Assembly: GCA_027596075.1 (NCBI GenBank)
Contig: JADGJC010000054.1
Coordinates: forward strand, 13,291-77,290
Reading direction: 5' to 3'
Source: Rhizophlyctis rosea
Taxonomy: Eukaryota > Chytridiomycota > Chytridiomycetes > Rhizophlyctidales > Rhizophlyctidaceae
DNA length: 64,000 nt
Below, piece by piece: positions 35,992 through 47,161 of the stretch. The notes below the pieces were generated by a model. The model did no database searches, was not told the origin of the DNA, and was given only the letters and a program-made list of their open reading frames with translations. A program made the position numbers and the translations under genes. The stretch's first letter is position 1. Each line of letters opens with the position of its first letter.

Positions 35992-37289
35992 TCATGGCAA
36001 TGACTGAACGCATCGAGGACTTCGAGGGATGGACCAGCACGGTTGTAACTCAAGACGCACCGTCACGGTCGTGGCTTATATTTTTGCACTCTCGACTGGC
36101 GCCGATTAAGACTTTATAAAACACCACAAGTATCATGCTCAATCATTGCATTCGTGTGTTCAGATTTGGGGCATTGTTGGCTCGGTGACCCGCTTCCTTC
36201 CGTAGACCAGTCACTTCCTTTTTCGATCTCGTATCGGTGCGTGCATCTTTGGCACTGAGTTGGTGATAGAGACACCCAAAACGCCCCGATTTAGATCATG
36301 CCTGCATGTCTTGAGGCTTTCCGGCGTCATTCACAGAAGGTGCCTCGTTCTTTGTCAGCCTTCGTTCTCGCCCGGTAACACTCCTTAGGGGTGCATAGCA
36401 ACCAATTGACAACCGGAATAACTGGAATATAATGGCCTGCCACCGACGATAGGCAAAACCACGCAAAGGACGCTATGTTGCTGAACCTGAAATATCAATC
36501 GTTTGATTCGATATGCGGCATACATATACTGCGCACCTGCTGACAGCTCCGATCTTTGAATGCCCTTCTTTTCAGCTCACACGTGTTGCCCAGTTTTCTT
36601 GTTGAGAGAGTTTAATGTCCTGAGCAGACGAGTTGGGACTTAGCGTCATTCGACAGCACGATCTCAAAGAATCCAAGCTACTCCTCATCAAATTCATGCT
36701 TTCATGATCAATGCGAGGCAGTACGTTGCATGCGATGGCAAGAAGTCTGAAGGGTCACAAATTTTCGGGAAGGCAGAGGAAGTGGAAATGACCTTGATCA
36801 CATACCAAGTTGCGGAAGCGCTGTATTGACGTTTGGCTAGGCCGACGAAAAGTGCATTCCTTTTTGGGGCCAAGTTGATCAATCGAGTGCGAGAAGCCAG
36901 GCGACAAAGCACCATCAGATACAGACCAGACTTGGAAGAACTTGCTCACGGCGTAGCGAATGATGATAAAGACTGGCCCACATGTTGCGACCAAAGACAC
37001 ATCCGCCGAGGTTTACCGTCAATTGTTTGCCGCAATCCACATGGCAGTTCACAGTAACCCAAGCATGACATCCCGTCATTACATTATCTGCAGCCCAAGA
37101 CGCCTACACACAATCAGACTTTGCAAAAGGCTTCTCATGTGTGCAAAGCTTTCGCTACAGATATACAAAATCGGTGTAGACCTAAAACCACCAAGATGCT
37201 TACGCCCGCACCCAAAACATTTGTACAGATAATTACAGATCGGTTTCACTAAACTCCGGCGGCGATCGCTGCTGCCTAATTTGCCGACT
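35992..37289. other. Intergenic region with one possible mitochondrial-presequence exon
   Basis: On the minus strand 36915-36806 encodes MVLCRLASRTRLINLAPKR and then FVGLAKRQYSASAT. This is basic, lacks acidic residues and ends in a classic mitochondrial processing-like RQYSAS. It is followed by a GTATGT donor at 36805. No downstream exon could be identified, so the gene, if real, is unfinished or broken. The rest of the region shows nothing. Confidence 0.25.
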
Positions 37290-38916
37290 TCAAGCAAAAG
37301 CAACTTTCCACCAAAAATACAACACAATATGCTTCACTATCGGCTCGCACTTCCAATCTCTTATCTTCCACCCTCTCCATTCCACTCCAGCCGGTAAGAG
37401 GTTACCTTGCGAGAAGCGGTCGCCACCAGTAAGGATCTTTTGTGGCAAAAGGATGGTACATGCGCCGACCGCAAGCATCGTTCCCGTCCGACTCAGTGCA
37501 GCCCCACAATACGAGGCAACGCCTGATGAGTTGGTATCCTATAGCAAAGCATGGCCAATGCGGATCAGCTTGAAGACGACAAGATTTTTGCAAGTGAGAC
37601 AAAGATTAATTATGGTACATACCGTAAATTCATGTATCAGACCAATGTCGCCAAATTGCCAGGGGCTGTTAAACGCATTTTTTGACCCGTCGGCTTTGAC
37701 AGTCGGTAATGGAAACATCTGCGACCAAAGAACCCATCAGCGCGAAATCACAACCCAAATGCATAAAGCCATCAATCTCCCCACAAAAATCCAAACCACC
37801 ACCACCCTCCCTCACAACCCACCTTAACACCCCTCCCAAAACTCTTCGCCATCACACACCCCCCAACAACCCCCACCCAATCCAAACTCGCACGGTACAC
37901 CCCATCCGTAAAATCAACAACATCACTAATAATCGGTACGGCCACTTTACTCGTCTTAACCGCCGCTCCCGCTCTGCCCTTCCCTTTGCCCCTCGGATCG
38001 ACCGACACGGTAAACGAAGCGGGCTGGCCGGTGTAGGAGTACTCAAGAGCGGCGCGGTAGGCGGTGTTGGTGGTTTTGTTGATGGAGAATAGGGCGAGGA
38101 GGCCGTCGGTGCCGGAGGCGAGGAGATGGGTGCCGGTTGGGAGCCATCGCTGGGTTTGTTTACATGTAGATGCTTAGTAAACAAACCGTAAGGCAACGCA
38201 CACTGCTGCCCCGGTTTATTGAAGGCGAAGACACTCACACAAGACAACCACCCCCCACCACATCGTTCCATCGACTGCACTTTAGCCACCATAGCACATG
38301 TCTTCGCATTCCAGATTTTGAGACATGCATCAATGGACGCCGTAACAAAGATTGCTGGTTCCGTCGGATGTGCTTGGATGTCGGTGATATCCTGCAAAAC
38401 AGACGAGCGTAAACCCACACATTAGAGTTACGGATCCGACATTGAGTATATGAAGCAAGGGAAGACTTACACCACCATGAGGAGATCGACCTAACTGTAG
38501 GTGCACACTCATCATCAGTACACAATCCCAAGAACATGACACTCCCACTTAAAACAAACAATACTCACTTCAACAACCCCCCTCCTCAAATCCCAAACCC
38601 TCACAACCCCATCTGACTCCCCAAAAACACACCACCCAACACCCCTCTCATCCTCCACAAACTCCGCGCAATACACCTCCATCGGATCCTCATTCCCTCT
38701 TCTTCGGGAGCGAGTATTGACCAATTTGGTTGAACGTCATGTCCGTGTTGAGGGTGTAGAGTGTTACCTGGTTTTGAAGGTTTGTTGGTATTTGTGGTTC
38801 GGTGAAGGGAGGAGGGGTGATGGAAGTCGTACCTTACGACACCCAGAAACAACAAACATTTTCCCACTCTTATCAAATCTGACGTCCCAACACCTATACC
38901 TGCCGTCCTCTTTCAT
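37290..38916 (-). CDS. EED/ESC-like WD40 protein (Polycomb PRC2 subunit) with an apparent frameshift
   Basis: Seven exons on the minus strand: 38916-38833, 38767-38569, 38494-38471, 38391-38239, 38149-37823, 37718-37623, 37538-37290, about 376 residues. EED reads trimethylated H3K27 and activates the PRC2 methyltransferase in the nucleus. Matches in order: WDVRFDKSGKMFVVSGCRK then VTLYTLN (EED VTLYEC), GVVRVWDLRRGVVE, DITDIQAHPTEPAIFVTAS then ACLKIWN, VAVPIISDVVDFTDGVYRAS then CVMAKSFGRGVK (EED's VDCVRW...LSKSCEN), and YCGAALSRTGTMLAVGA. The second exon needs one base removed: its 5' half and its 3' half (EDPMEVYCAEF) are in different frames. A 34-nt GT-AG removal would fit but is unusually short. 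The blade before the last exon looks reduced and the C-terminus lacks the WRWD ending, so 3' limits are uncertain. It may be a diverged gene, a sequencing error or an early pseudogene. Confidence 0.68.
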
Positions 38917-39063
38917 TGACGGACGTATCTACAACCCAAGCATGCGGAAGATGATCATGATATAAAAGGAGGGAAAAAAGAAATGTATTGATTCGCGTAT
39001 GCGAAACAACGAAAATGTACACAATATACAAAAGGAAAAGGGGTTAAGAAGAAGAAAAACGTC

Positions 39064-42000
39064 TTATCCGACAGGACACACCTGACGAGAGTGTACCCGA
39101 ACAGCCCTATCCGGGCTTCTCATCAATCTACTATTCCCCGCCGCCGTCTGCGTCTTCGTCGAGAGGAGCGTCGATGGCAATGTCGGCCGTGGACCAGCCC
39201 CTGCTGGTTGATTCGCATGCGAAGGTGGTACCGACGCCGACCCTGCCGCCCCACCCCCCTCGCCCCTCCCCTCCACCCTCCTCCCCGCCTCCTCCTCCAC
39301 CCTCCTCCTCGCCTCCTCCTCCTCCTCCTCCTCCTTCTTCATCCTCCGCAAAATCTCATCCCTTTCCATCAACGTCCCATCAGGCTTCATAAACTTCTCC
39401 GTATGCACCCTATAAACCTTCGTCTCCCTCTCAATCCTCTTCCTCACATCATCCATATGCACCGTCCAATACTTCAACTTTTTCTCAGACAGGCCCTGAG
39501 GAAACTCGACGTTCGGATAGTCGCCTCGGTGGACGGCTTGTGTTTCCATTAGTGTTAGCATCGTGGGATCGACGATGATTTTTTTGGCGGGTGCGGGGGC
39601 GCGTTTGCCGCGACGTCGAGAGGGCGGCCCGGGGGGTTTCTGTGGGAGGACGGTCATTATTAGGTCGTCGTCGTCTTCGTGTGTGGGTGCGGGATCTTGA
39701 TTGGAAGTCTGTCCACTGCCGATGGCCAGAGATGGTACCGATACGGGCTGACGCCGTGTTGCGAATTCCTCATTCTCCGCATCATAACCAGATTCGTCAC
39801 TATCAGACTCCCCATCCCCATCACTAATAACAACTTTCTGCCACCTCTTCTGAGCCCGCCGTCTCGGCCGCCGAACCTCCTCCTCGTCCGTATCGTTCCG
39901 CTTCCCTTTACCCTTCTTCTTAGGCCGCACCCTCCCCTCCTTGCCCCACCTTCTTGCACTGCCACCCCCAAACCCATCCGAATCACTGGGATAAAACACC
40001 GTCGGCTCGCTCAAAAGGTCGTCACTATCACTCTCAAAAAATGCATCATCAACCTCAGAATAATTAATCTGCCTCTGCGTACATTGCCGCCTCGGCCGAT
40101 CCCGTGCAATAGTCACCTCCTCCCTACCCGTATCTACCTCCTCCCTCTCAACAAGCGCATCAAACACATCCTCCTCTTCATCCTCCACCACCAAATTCCT
40201 CTTCCGTTTACGAACCACCGCATTTACCCGTTCCGCCTCCTCTCCCTCTGTCCAATTCTCATCATCCAACCACGGCAAATCTTCCCTCCCAAGATCATCC
40301 TTCTTCTGTTTCTTCTTCGGCCCTTTCATCGCTCCACCTCCCGTCCCCTTTCGTTTTTTAGCTGCCGTTTTGGGAACCTTTTTCTCGGCAGGTGCCCTGG
40401 CGGTACTAGGCCCCGACGTCGACAGATTGCTGACAAGAGCCTTTTTCTTATTGGACGCTGCCTTGGCGGTACTTTGATCAGGTTTTGCAGCGATGCTCGG
40501 TTTCGATAGGGTTTCGGTCGTGGGCGGTTTGGGTTTACTCGACTTGAAAGCCGACTGGATGGTGGGGACTGCAGGAACCGCCTCCGCGGCTCTTGTTGGC
40601 GAAAAATAACGCGTTAGAAGAGCTTGAGATGTGGGACTAGACTCTACGGTTGACTTTGAGCTTTGACTTTTGCGAGGTGAGACACTCTTCGGAGAAAAGA
40701 GGTTGGTGGTCGGCGACGATGTGGAGGAGGTGGCGGGATGTGCAGATCGATTTGGTGGGGTTTTAGGTTGTGATGGCCGCGCGGCTTTCGCCGAGTCGGG
40801 TATATAAGGTATCGTCGAGGTGGATTTGGAGGTACTTTGATGAGCGGGACGAGTCACAGCGGGAGTAGGCGCAACACGCGGCACAACGCCTCCATCCACC
40901 TCCACTTCGTCCTCATCCTCCTCGGCACCACTACCAAGGGGTATTACAGCGACGTCTTCTATTACATCGCCGTTGGTATCCATCCCGTCATTTTCCTGTT
41001 CCACCCCATCCACCTCCAACGTCTCCGATCCCCACGCCGCACCAGGACTAATTCCCGCCTCCGCACGAGAAATCCAATCCTCCTTCGCCTTCCGCCTAGA
41101 AACACATCCCCCCCTTTGATGGACCTTAGCATCCTCACTCCCATACATCCTCCCACACCTCCTACAATCCACCTGATCAACACACTTCATCCAATGCAAC
41201 TCCCGTTTTCTCAGGCTCCATTTTTTCCAATACAAGCTACACTCGGGGCAAACCTCGTGACCGCCGCAGACGCCGAATGCGAGAGTAGGAAACGAGTCTT
41301 CTAACGTCTGGAACGGTTCAATGTCGGCCAGAACGGAGTGTTTGGAGTCGTCGGCGTGGGTTGGGAGGAGGAATTTCGGTCCGTGTTTCATTTCGATGTG
41401 TAACTCGATTTCGCTGTCTGAGGGTTCATCTACGTCGCTGCAGTATGGGCAGGCGTAGAAGGTTGGGCCGTCATGGCACACGTATCGATTTCGCAGGGTC
41501 GGTCCTTGCACGGGTAGGCCTTCGTCAGGGGTTCCAGCAAGCGTCTCCGATTGAACCGTTCCATGCGCCGAACCATCAAGCATTTCGGCATCGAAGCTAT
41601 CCTCGATTATGACCTGTTCCGGCTCGCTCATATCTACGCCTGTCTGATCAATTTGCATAACATCTCCTTCCCCGACCAAGTTGCCCGTAAAGCTCCACGC
41701 GTCCTCCTCCACCTCGTTTGGCACCCTACTACCCAACCACCCATATCCACTATGTATAAGCCGCTCTTCATCATCAAATCCAACTGCGTCATCAGAATCT
41801 GACATGTCACCAACATCCGACGGCGAATCAGCAGATATTGGAAAATCATCAGGCCCCTCGTCCCGGACACCCTCGCCACTTCCCTCCCGCCGGACGCATA
41901 TCGAGTACGGTAACAGAGTGTCGTCGTCTGATTCGCCGATAGTAGCATCACCACCTTCACGAACGAACGGGATGGGGACCGCCTCGCCGTTCATCTCGTC

Positions 42001-42870
42001 GTCTTCCATACTATCCTCAGGAACCGCCTCGACCATTTGACTGGGGACAGCCAACCTCTCCGGTGCGCTCCCGTCGAGACACCCTTCCCCCTCGTTCCCA
42101 TCAGACCCCAAAATGCCGTCCGATCCATCATGGGAAAGCAGCGCAATATCTACATCGACCGGTATCTCCACAGGGATTGACAAGTGCAACGCACCGTCCG
42201 TCGAATACCCCCCACTTGGTCCTTCCCCGCCATTTTCCCAATCATCCAAACATATGACCGGCTCCTCCGCATGACACAATGAATGAGACGAACCCTTCCC
42301 AGCAACACCACCAATCGATGTCGCCCGACTGTTACCCGCACTCTTTGCCGATGCGGTAGCGCCTCGACTTTTGCTTCGTCTCCCATCAGCCGCACTCTTG
42401 CCCTTCCCCTTCCCACCCTCCTGTACGCCATCCCCACCGTCATTAAGGAGTATCACGTCATCCACACTATCATCATCAGTTTCGCCCGTCAAATCAATCA
42501 CCCCATCAACCTCCTCAACCACCCGCCTCGGCTCCGGCGCCCGCACCCTCTCACTCGCCTCCAACGCAGCCTTCAACGCCTCGGGTATAATTTGACATTT
42601 CCAGGAAATAACGGGATTGGGTACGGGTATAGGTTCGCCGTTGAGCCAATTATCCTTATGACGGCCGAAGCCGGTCATTTTGCCCGTTTCGTCACGCAAG
42701 GCATCGGAATGCACCGGTTGGTATAGCGCGATTGTCGGATGGGGTGGTGGTGACGGTGCACGGGATGGGATGCCGAGCGTTTCTGATACTAATATACAGT
42801 CGTCGTCATCGTCTGGAATTTGCGGGGTGGGGGTGGTGGAGGGGAAGGAGTTATTTTGTGCGTCTGCCAT
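39064..42870 (-). CDS. Large acidic nuclear protein with SIM-like motif, zinc-finger clusters and PIP box
   Basis: A single exon of 1268 codons, unusual here. Order: acidic N-terminus (QIPDDDDDCILVSET); a SUMO-interaction-like VIDLTGETDD at residue 124; acidic regions; a C2H2-like finger near 468-495 (YACPYCSDVDEPS...HIEMKHG); a second Cys/His cluster near 538-590 (CPECSLYWKK...WMKCVDQVDCRRCGRM...HQRGGC); a Ser/Pro/Lys-rich region with a near-perfect PCNA-binding PIP box QALLTRYF at 749-756; basic stretches (KKRKGTGGG, GPKKKQKKDDL); and a C-terminal conserved-looking part (YPNVEFPQGLSEKKLKYWTV) with a long Glu/Arg helix. No catalytic domain was recognised. The motifs point to a chromatin or DNA-replication/repair adaptor binding PCNA and SUMO, but this is inference from short motifs. 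Its ATG is the first in a long open frame. Confidence 0.85.
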   Translation of the reverse strand: MADAQNNSFPSTTPTPQIPDDDDDCILVSETLGIPSRAPSPPPHPTIALYQPVHSDALRDETGKMTGFGRHKDNWLNGEPIPVPNPVISWKCQIIPEALKAALEASERVRAPEPRRVVEEVDGVIDLTGETDDDSVDDVILLNDGGDGVQEGGKGKGKSAADGRRSKSRGATASAKSAGNSRATSIGGVAGKGSSHSLCHAEEPVICLDDWENGGEGPSGGYSTDGALHLSIPVEIPVDVDIALLSHDGSDGILGSDGNEGEGCLDGSAPERLAVPSQMVEAVPEDSMEDDEMNGEAVPIPFVREGGDATIGESDDDTLLPYSICVRREGSGEGVRDEGPDDFPISADSPSDVGDMSDSDDAVGFDDEERLIHSGYGWLGSRVPNEVEEDAWSFTGNLVGEGDVMQIDQTGVDMSEPEQVIIEDSFDAEMLDGSAHGTVQSETLAGTPDEGLPVQGPTLRNRYVCHDGPTFYACPYCSDVDEPSDSEIELHIEMKHGPKFLLPTHADDSKHSVLADIEPFQTLEDSFPTLAFGVCGGHEVCPECSLYWKKWSLRKRELHWMKCVDQVDCRRCGRMYGSEDAKVHQRGGCVSRRKAKEDWISRAEAGISPGAAWGSETLEVDGVEQENDGMDTNGDVIEDVAVIPLGSGAEEDEDEVEVDGGVVPRVAPTPAVTRPAHQSTSKSTSTIPYIPDSAKAARPSQPKTPPNRSAHPATSSTSSPTTNLFSPKSVSPRKSQSSKSTVESSPTSQALLTRYFSPTRAAEAVPAVPTIQSAFKSSKPKPPTTETLSKPSIAAKPDQSTAKAASNKKKALVSNLSTSGPSTARAPAEKKVPKTAAKKRKGTGGGAMKGPKKKQKKDDLGREDLPWLDDENWTEGEEAERVNAVVRKRKRNLVVEDEEEDVFDALVEREEVDTGREEVTIARDRPRRQCTQRQINYSEVDDAFFESDSDDLLSEPTVFYPSDSDGFGGGSARRWGKEGRVRPKKKGKGKRNDTDEEEVRRPRRRAQKRWQKVVISDGDGESDSDESGYDAENEEFATRRQPVSVPSLAIGSGQTSNQDPAPTHEDDDDLIMTVLPQKPPGPPSRRRGKRAPAPAKKIIVDPTMLTLMETQAVHRGDYPNVEFPQGLSEKKLKYWTVHMDDVRKRIERETKVYRVHTEKFMKPDGTLMERDEILRRMKKEEEEEEEARRRVEEEAGRRVEGRGEGGGAAGSASVPPSHANQPAGAGPRPTLPSTLLSTKTQTAAGNSRLMRSPDRAVRVHSRQVCPVG

Positions 42871-43359
42871 TGACGAATGAGTCAGACTTGGGACAAGTCA
42901 GTGTATATCGTCCCCGGACTTACTAGGTGGAACCATGCCTGTTATGCGGCTGGAGCCGTGAGAAAGGGTTATTGCATTATGTTGCGGTGTAGCCTAGTTT
43001 GGGCCAAGTCTTTCCCAAAGCAAGCAATAGGAAGTATATTTGGTTCGACTCTAGAGTGTGCGCGGTTGTGTAGGCAATGACTGCGGTGCCTACGTCGTTG
43101 TTATCACAATTGACAGCAGGAGATGGTCTTGATGCCAGTAACGGTCTCGATTTCTGTTTTGACAAGTTTGACAGCACACAGACTTCCAAGCTTGGATGTC
43201 TGAGAGTGGGAACATGCGAGAGGCACAGCTAATTGCGGCGTGTGAAACCAAAAGCCACAAAGCCACGGGTCCAGCTCGAAATTCGCTCTTGTGCTTCGTA
43301 TTGAAATCTACAATGTCCTTCAACTCTACAACCCATCCAGAAACTCCCACACTCCATAA
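42871..43359. other. Intergenic region upstream of the 1268-residue protein gene
   Basis: It separates two minus-strand genes in head-to-tail order and must hold the promoter of the downstream one and the terminator of the phosphatase gene. No clear TATA box, repeat or RNA gene is seen. Confidence 0.35.
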
Positions 43360-45325
43360 TCAATCCTCCCACTCACTCCCAACCTTCTCCTCACTCCTAC
43401 ACATTCTCTCATAATCCTTCGGCACCATCTCATCAACTCGCCGCACAAACGCCTCCAATGTACACATCGTCGCATCTCCCTCTAAATGATCCCCTTCTTT
43501 AGCACACGCAGGCAACTTCACCGGTCGGCCATTGTACATAAAGCGGACGTAGTGAGGTTGGGCGGGAGCAAGTTTAAGGGGTTGGAGGAGGCGGGATAGG
43601 AAGGATGGTGGGGCTGCGGGTTCGAAGAGTTCTATGTTTACCTACAGAGCGATGGAACATGTTGAGAACCAATCTCCAAAACAGAAATTCTATGACGATT
43701 CCCACCATGGCGGCAAAATCAGGATACTGCCCATCAAACGCTTTGAAGGCACTCAACACTGGCCCAACAGTCGAATCGTGTCCACTAAAAAGTCCCAACT
43801 TGACCTTCCCTTTCCGACCCTCCACCGCATCCATCATTTGGTCCTTCAAGTTCTTCAAAAACCGGCCGATACCCAGCCGCGCTAGATCCTCGTTCTTATC
43901 GTAAATCATCCACCTTCGATGCAAATTTGGCACGAACATCAGACAGAATGTAAACAAATAAATCACCACCACACCCAAATGAACGAAAACTACACACCAC
44001 TGATCCGTCGTAATCCTCTCCATCTCCCTAACATCATCCAACGTCACACCCTTCGGCAACCCCAACCCATGCGCATGCATACATGTAGACAAATCATACA
44101 ACCGATGAATCTGACGCAGAATATTCTTCGTCTCGTCTGCACCCAAATGCTTGTACTTCCTCAGGAGTCGCGTGGTTTCCGGTGCGGTGGCGTTTTGCAC
44201 TGCTTGGCGGAACTGTTTTGTAGCGAGGTTGAGGGATGCACAATCTGATGCTGGGTGCCTGATGAGTTATTTTGTCAGTGAAGTTGGTGGGATGTAAAAC
44301 CTCTCGTCTTTTGAATGCGGGCACGTCCCACGTACATATTCTCATCCGCCAAAGGCCGAACAGAAATCGACACATCAACCCCCTCCGCATCTCTCTTCTG
44401 CAGAGGCCACAACCCATCCAAAAGGTGCTGCACACTCTCAATCGTGCGTGCGTAATCCGTACTCCTGATAGACACGTCCTTTATAGTCGTGTTATCAAGT
44501 TGGGGAGATAAGAACTTCAGCCGATCAACGTAAAGGGATCGGAGATTCTCCCCGGTCCGACGCATGGTGCCTTTTCCTAGGTCAGTTAATTGGCCGAGGA
44601 AGCTTTTCTTTGGGAGTTTGGGTTAGGCGGGTCTAATTAGATTTGGGCTTTGAGCAAGCTAAACTGTACCATTGACCAGTAGAAGCAGCACCACGAAGCT
44701 GAGCAACTGCTTTGAATTCTTCCAATTTGGCTGTCGGATGGTCGACAATGACGTTCGTGAATGCGATAGGCAGTTCACGTCCAGGGTGCTCTGGTAATTT
44801 CAATATAAGTACATCTCGTGATAAGTCAACTTGAAAGTTGCTTGCACCCCTACCCGGTGTATGCCTCTGCTTATCCGGGTGCCCCAACGCCTCCTCAACA
44901 ACATGGAACGCGTGCAAAAACGGCGTGAGGTGACATTTCTGCCAGTCACTCGGCTTCATCAAGTGCACTAGGTCGTCATGGACTGGAGTTCTTTCGCCTG
45001 TTCATACAGCAGCGATGGGTGCTTGCGCTTCGTTTCGGTTGCTTTGACATCGCTTTTGAGCAACGCTCTTACCATGACGATGTATGATCTGTACGAACTT
45101 GAGACGCAGGGAAGGCGGGTACAGGGTCGAGACGAACGAGTCGTCGGGTTGGGGGAACGGCATCGCTCCTTCGTGGTAATACTTGTGTGTGTAGCAAGAT
45201 GGCCAGGGATCTTCATTGGCATGAGTTGAGCGAAGATGAAATATCCCCAGCATGGGCAAAACCGGGAAGGTGGTTGGTCCGGTAATGTGGCGCAGTCGAA
45301 ATTTGGGTGCATTGCAGCATTGCAT
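43360..45325 (-). CDS. Histidine acid phosphatase (lysophosphatidic-acid phosphatase type)
   Basis: Six exons on the minus strand: 45325-45073, 44997-44670, 44602-44336, 44258-43998, 43913-43706 and 43641-43360; 532 residues. The active-site RHGERTP (residues 83-89) is built exactly across the first splice, with His84 the predicted phospho-acceptor. The proton donor HD is at 415-416 in FSGHDSTVGP. Other family marks: TGQCFLGQLTDLGKGTMRR (across the second splice), LRSLYVDRLKFLS, IRSTDYARTIESVQHLLDG, ENMHPASDC, DLARLGIGRFLKNL and NIELFEPA near the C-terminus. The enzyme removes phosphate from monoesters such as lysophosphatidate, in lumenal or mitochondrial compartments in relatives. No clear signal peptide is visible; the N-terminal 50 residues are unusual and the start is uncertain. 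The intron 43914-43997 is 84 nt, in frame and free of stops. Confidence 0.88.
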
Positions 45326-45768
45326 AATAGGAAACTCAATCGCTCTTGCTCGCAAAAACCTGACAGAGTGGTGGAGACTAGGTTTGGTCTATTCAATGTG
45401 CCTCAGTTTTTCTAATTGTAGATCGCTTTCGCTATCCTTTCCATGCACGGCATACTGTTCGCAGTCAGTGATTTCATTTGAGCATCATCAAATGGCCCAT
45501 GTATAATGTTCATAGCCCAAGATGATAGGGATTACAACGCCGAGGACATCGAGAGACACATTTTGAGCTTTGCAAAAGCATTGTATTGCAGAGTACACTG
45601 TGATGTCACCTTGGCTTTTTATCAACAGCAGTTGCACAACAAGAGCATCGCTTGCTCTGAAAAATTCAATCCGCCTTCATTCATTTGTGCACAACCAGTC
45701 CACATTAAATGTCATCCGGCAATCCCGCAAAAGACACCCCCCAAAACTCAAGCAAGTGGAATCCCACT
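45326..45768. other. Short intergenic region
   Basis: This 443-base gap lies between the phosphatase start and the end of the first U-box gene, both on the minus strand. Nothing specific was recognised. Confidence 0.35.
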
Positions 45769-47161
45769 TTACCCTCTCAAAATCTCCTGGTATCTCCTTG
45801 GGTCCACTTTGGCGCGCTTGGCAACCGGTGGCGGCAGCATGGACGTCGCGGAGAAGCTCGATGTCGTCGCCGGTTGGCTGGTGGCTCCGGACGAGGAGGA
45901 CGGTCGTTCGGCCGCGGGGGCACCGCCAAGCGACCAGGATGGACAGCCGCCACCAAATCCTGGTCTGAGTGGATTCGTGGGTGGGAGGACGGTCCTGGGC
46001 GGAACGGGCGTAGGTAACGAAGAAGCTGCGTCCTACGAGATGAATTGAGTTGGTTGAATGAGGGGGTCAAACTGTGCACGTAGGGATCGCATCGCAGCAA
46101 CTTACCAAGCCTTGCCCTGACGAGGAACCTCCAAAACCATTGGTAGTGCGTCGTGTCGTGGGCTTCTTGATGCTGTAAGATAAGTTAATGAGGTCGTCTT
46201 CTCCAGATGATGGGGATGTCGCGAAAGTTACTCACACTCTGATGCTCAAAACTTCATCACTCGCTGGTTCGAAGATTCCCTGTCATCAAGATCAATGGCG
46301 CTTGACTTCCACCTGCAAGGCAGGAAATTATAAAAGCATTATCAGTGACATCTTCAATTACCTCGGCATCCGATTGATTCGCGTTTTGCATGGCATCTTC
46401 AATCGCCAGTACTCGTCGTAGCTTAGTGTTCGAAGCCCTCAAATGTTTGTCTATCCTCGTCATGCATGATCCCATTTCATTAAGTTCTTTTTGAGCCTTC
46501 TCCAACTCCATTGTCTTCACCAAAGCCGTCTGGGACCAAATGTCGGTCGCCGTCCGCAAGGCACCGTTTTCCCTACGCAAGTCCGATATTTCCGCCTGTT
46601 GGCTTCTCAAGAGTTCACTCGCAGCCCTGAACCGGCAGTTTTTGATGTGTGCAGACAACGAGATTCGCGATGGTCTCAGAAGACACAGCTTGACTCCGTA
46701 ATCGTCTCCGGCAAAGGGACACGGAATTTGCTCAAAGTCGCAATACGGCATATGCTCCACAAGATCGCCCCTAGCCCCAATCCATTCACACCCGGTCCTT
46801 CGATGACCGCAGTACACCTGCAATCCAGCCAACAAGCGTCGCAGCGTGGGGTCGTTGGCTGGTCTCAGGTCTGTCTCTTTGAATGGCCCTCCACGACATT
46901 TTGCACACGGGGCGGACTGGGAGGGGGATCGTCGGATCCAGGTTGTGATGTTGGCGCGTGAGAAGACTTGGCCGCAACCGCAAGGTAGGTAGACAGGGTC
47001 GATGAGCGGGTCTTGTCCTACTGGACACTTCAGGAGATCGTAAATGGAGTCTTCGTTCACGTAGCTGTACTGGGTGATGGGATGGCGCGTCAGGCTTTTT
47101 GAGGGTTTCGAGAGAGACAGTGGGCAGTGATGTGAGCGCATACCTCAATACGTTCAGCCAT
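45769..47161 (-). CDS. U-box/RING-like and TRAF-type zinc-finger protein, copy A
   Basis: Five exons: 47161-47144, 47069-46362, 46279-46236, 46172-46106 and 46032-45769; 366 residues. After MAERIEYSYVNED comes a U-box/RING-like fold (LKCPVGQDPLIDPVYLPCGC, GQVFSRANITTWI, APCAKCRGGPF, TDLRPANDPTLRRLL). Next is a TRAF-type finger (VYCGHRRTGCEWIGARGDLV then EHMPYCDF) and a coiled coil (about residues 165-230). The tail is Pro/Ser-rich and ends near PVAKRAKVDPRRY, which resembles a Myc-type nuclear localisation signal. Such proteins usually act as E3 ubiquitin ligases or signalling scaffolds. The canonical RING pair after the first Cys is incomplete, so zinc and E2 binding are uncertain. It is the most 3' of three tandem paralogues, all minus strand with matching exon phases. 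Confidence 0.82.

Noticed and set aside
39230..39350. A CTC/TCC microsatellite-like tract as an independent element
   Set aside because: It encodes the Glu-rich helix at the C-terminus of the large nuclear protein, so it is coding low-complexity sequence.
45709..46048. Plus-strand open frames up to 180 codons across the tail of U-box copy A
   Set aside because: They are antisense to the Pro/Ser-rich last exon, which has a defined acceptor, and show no family resemblance.
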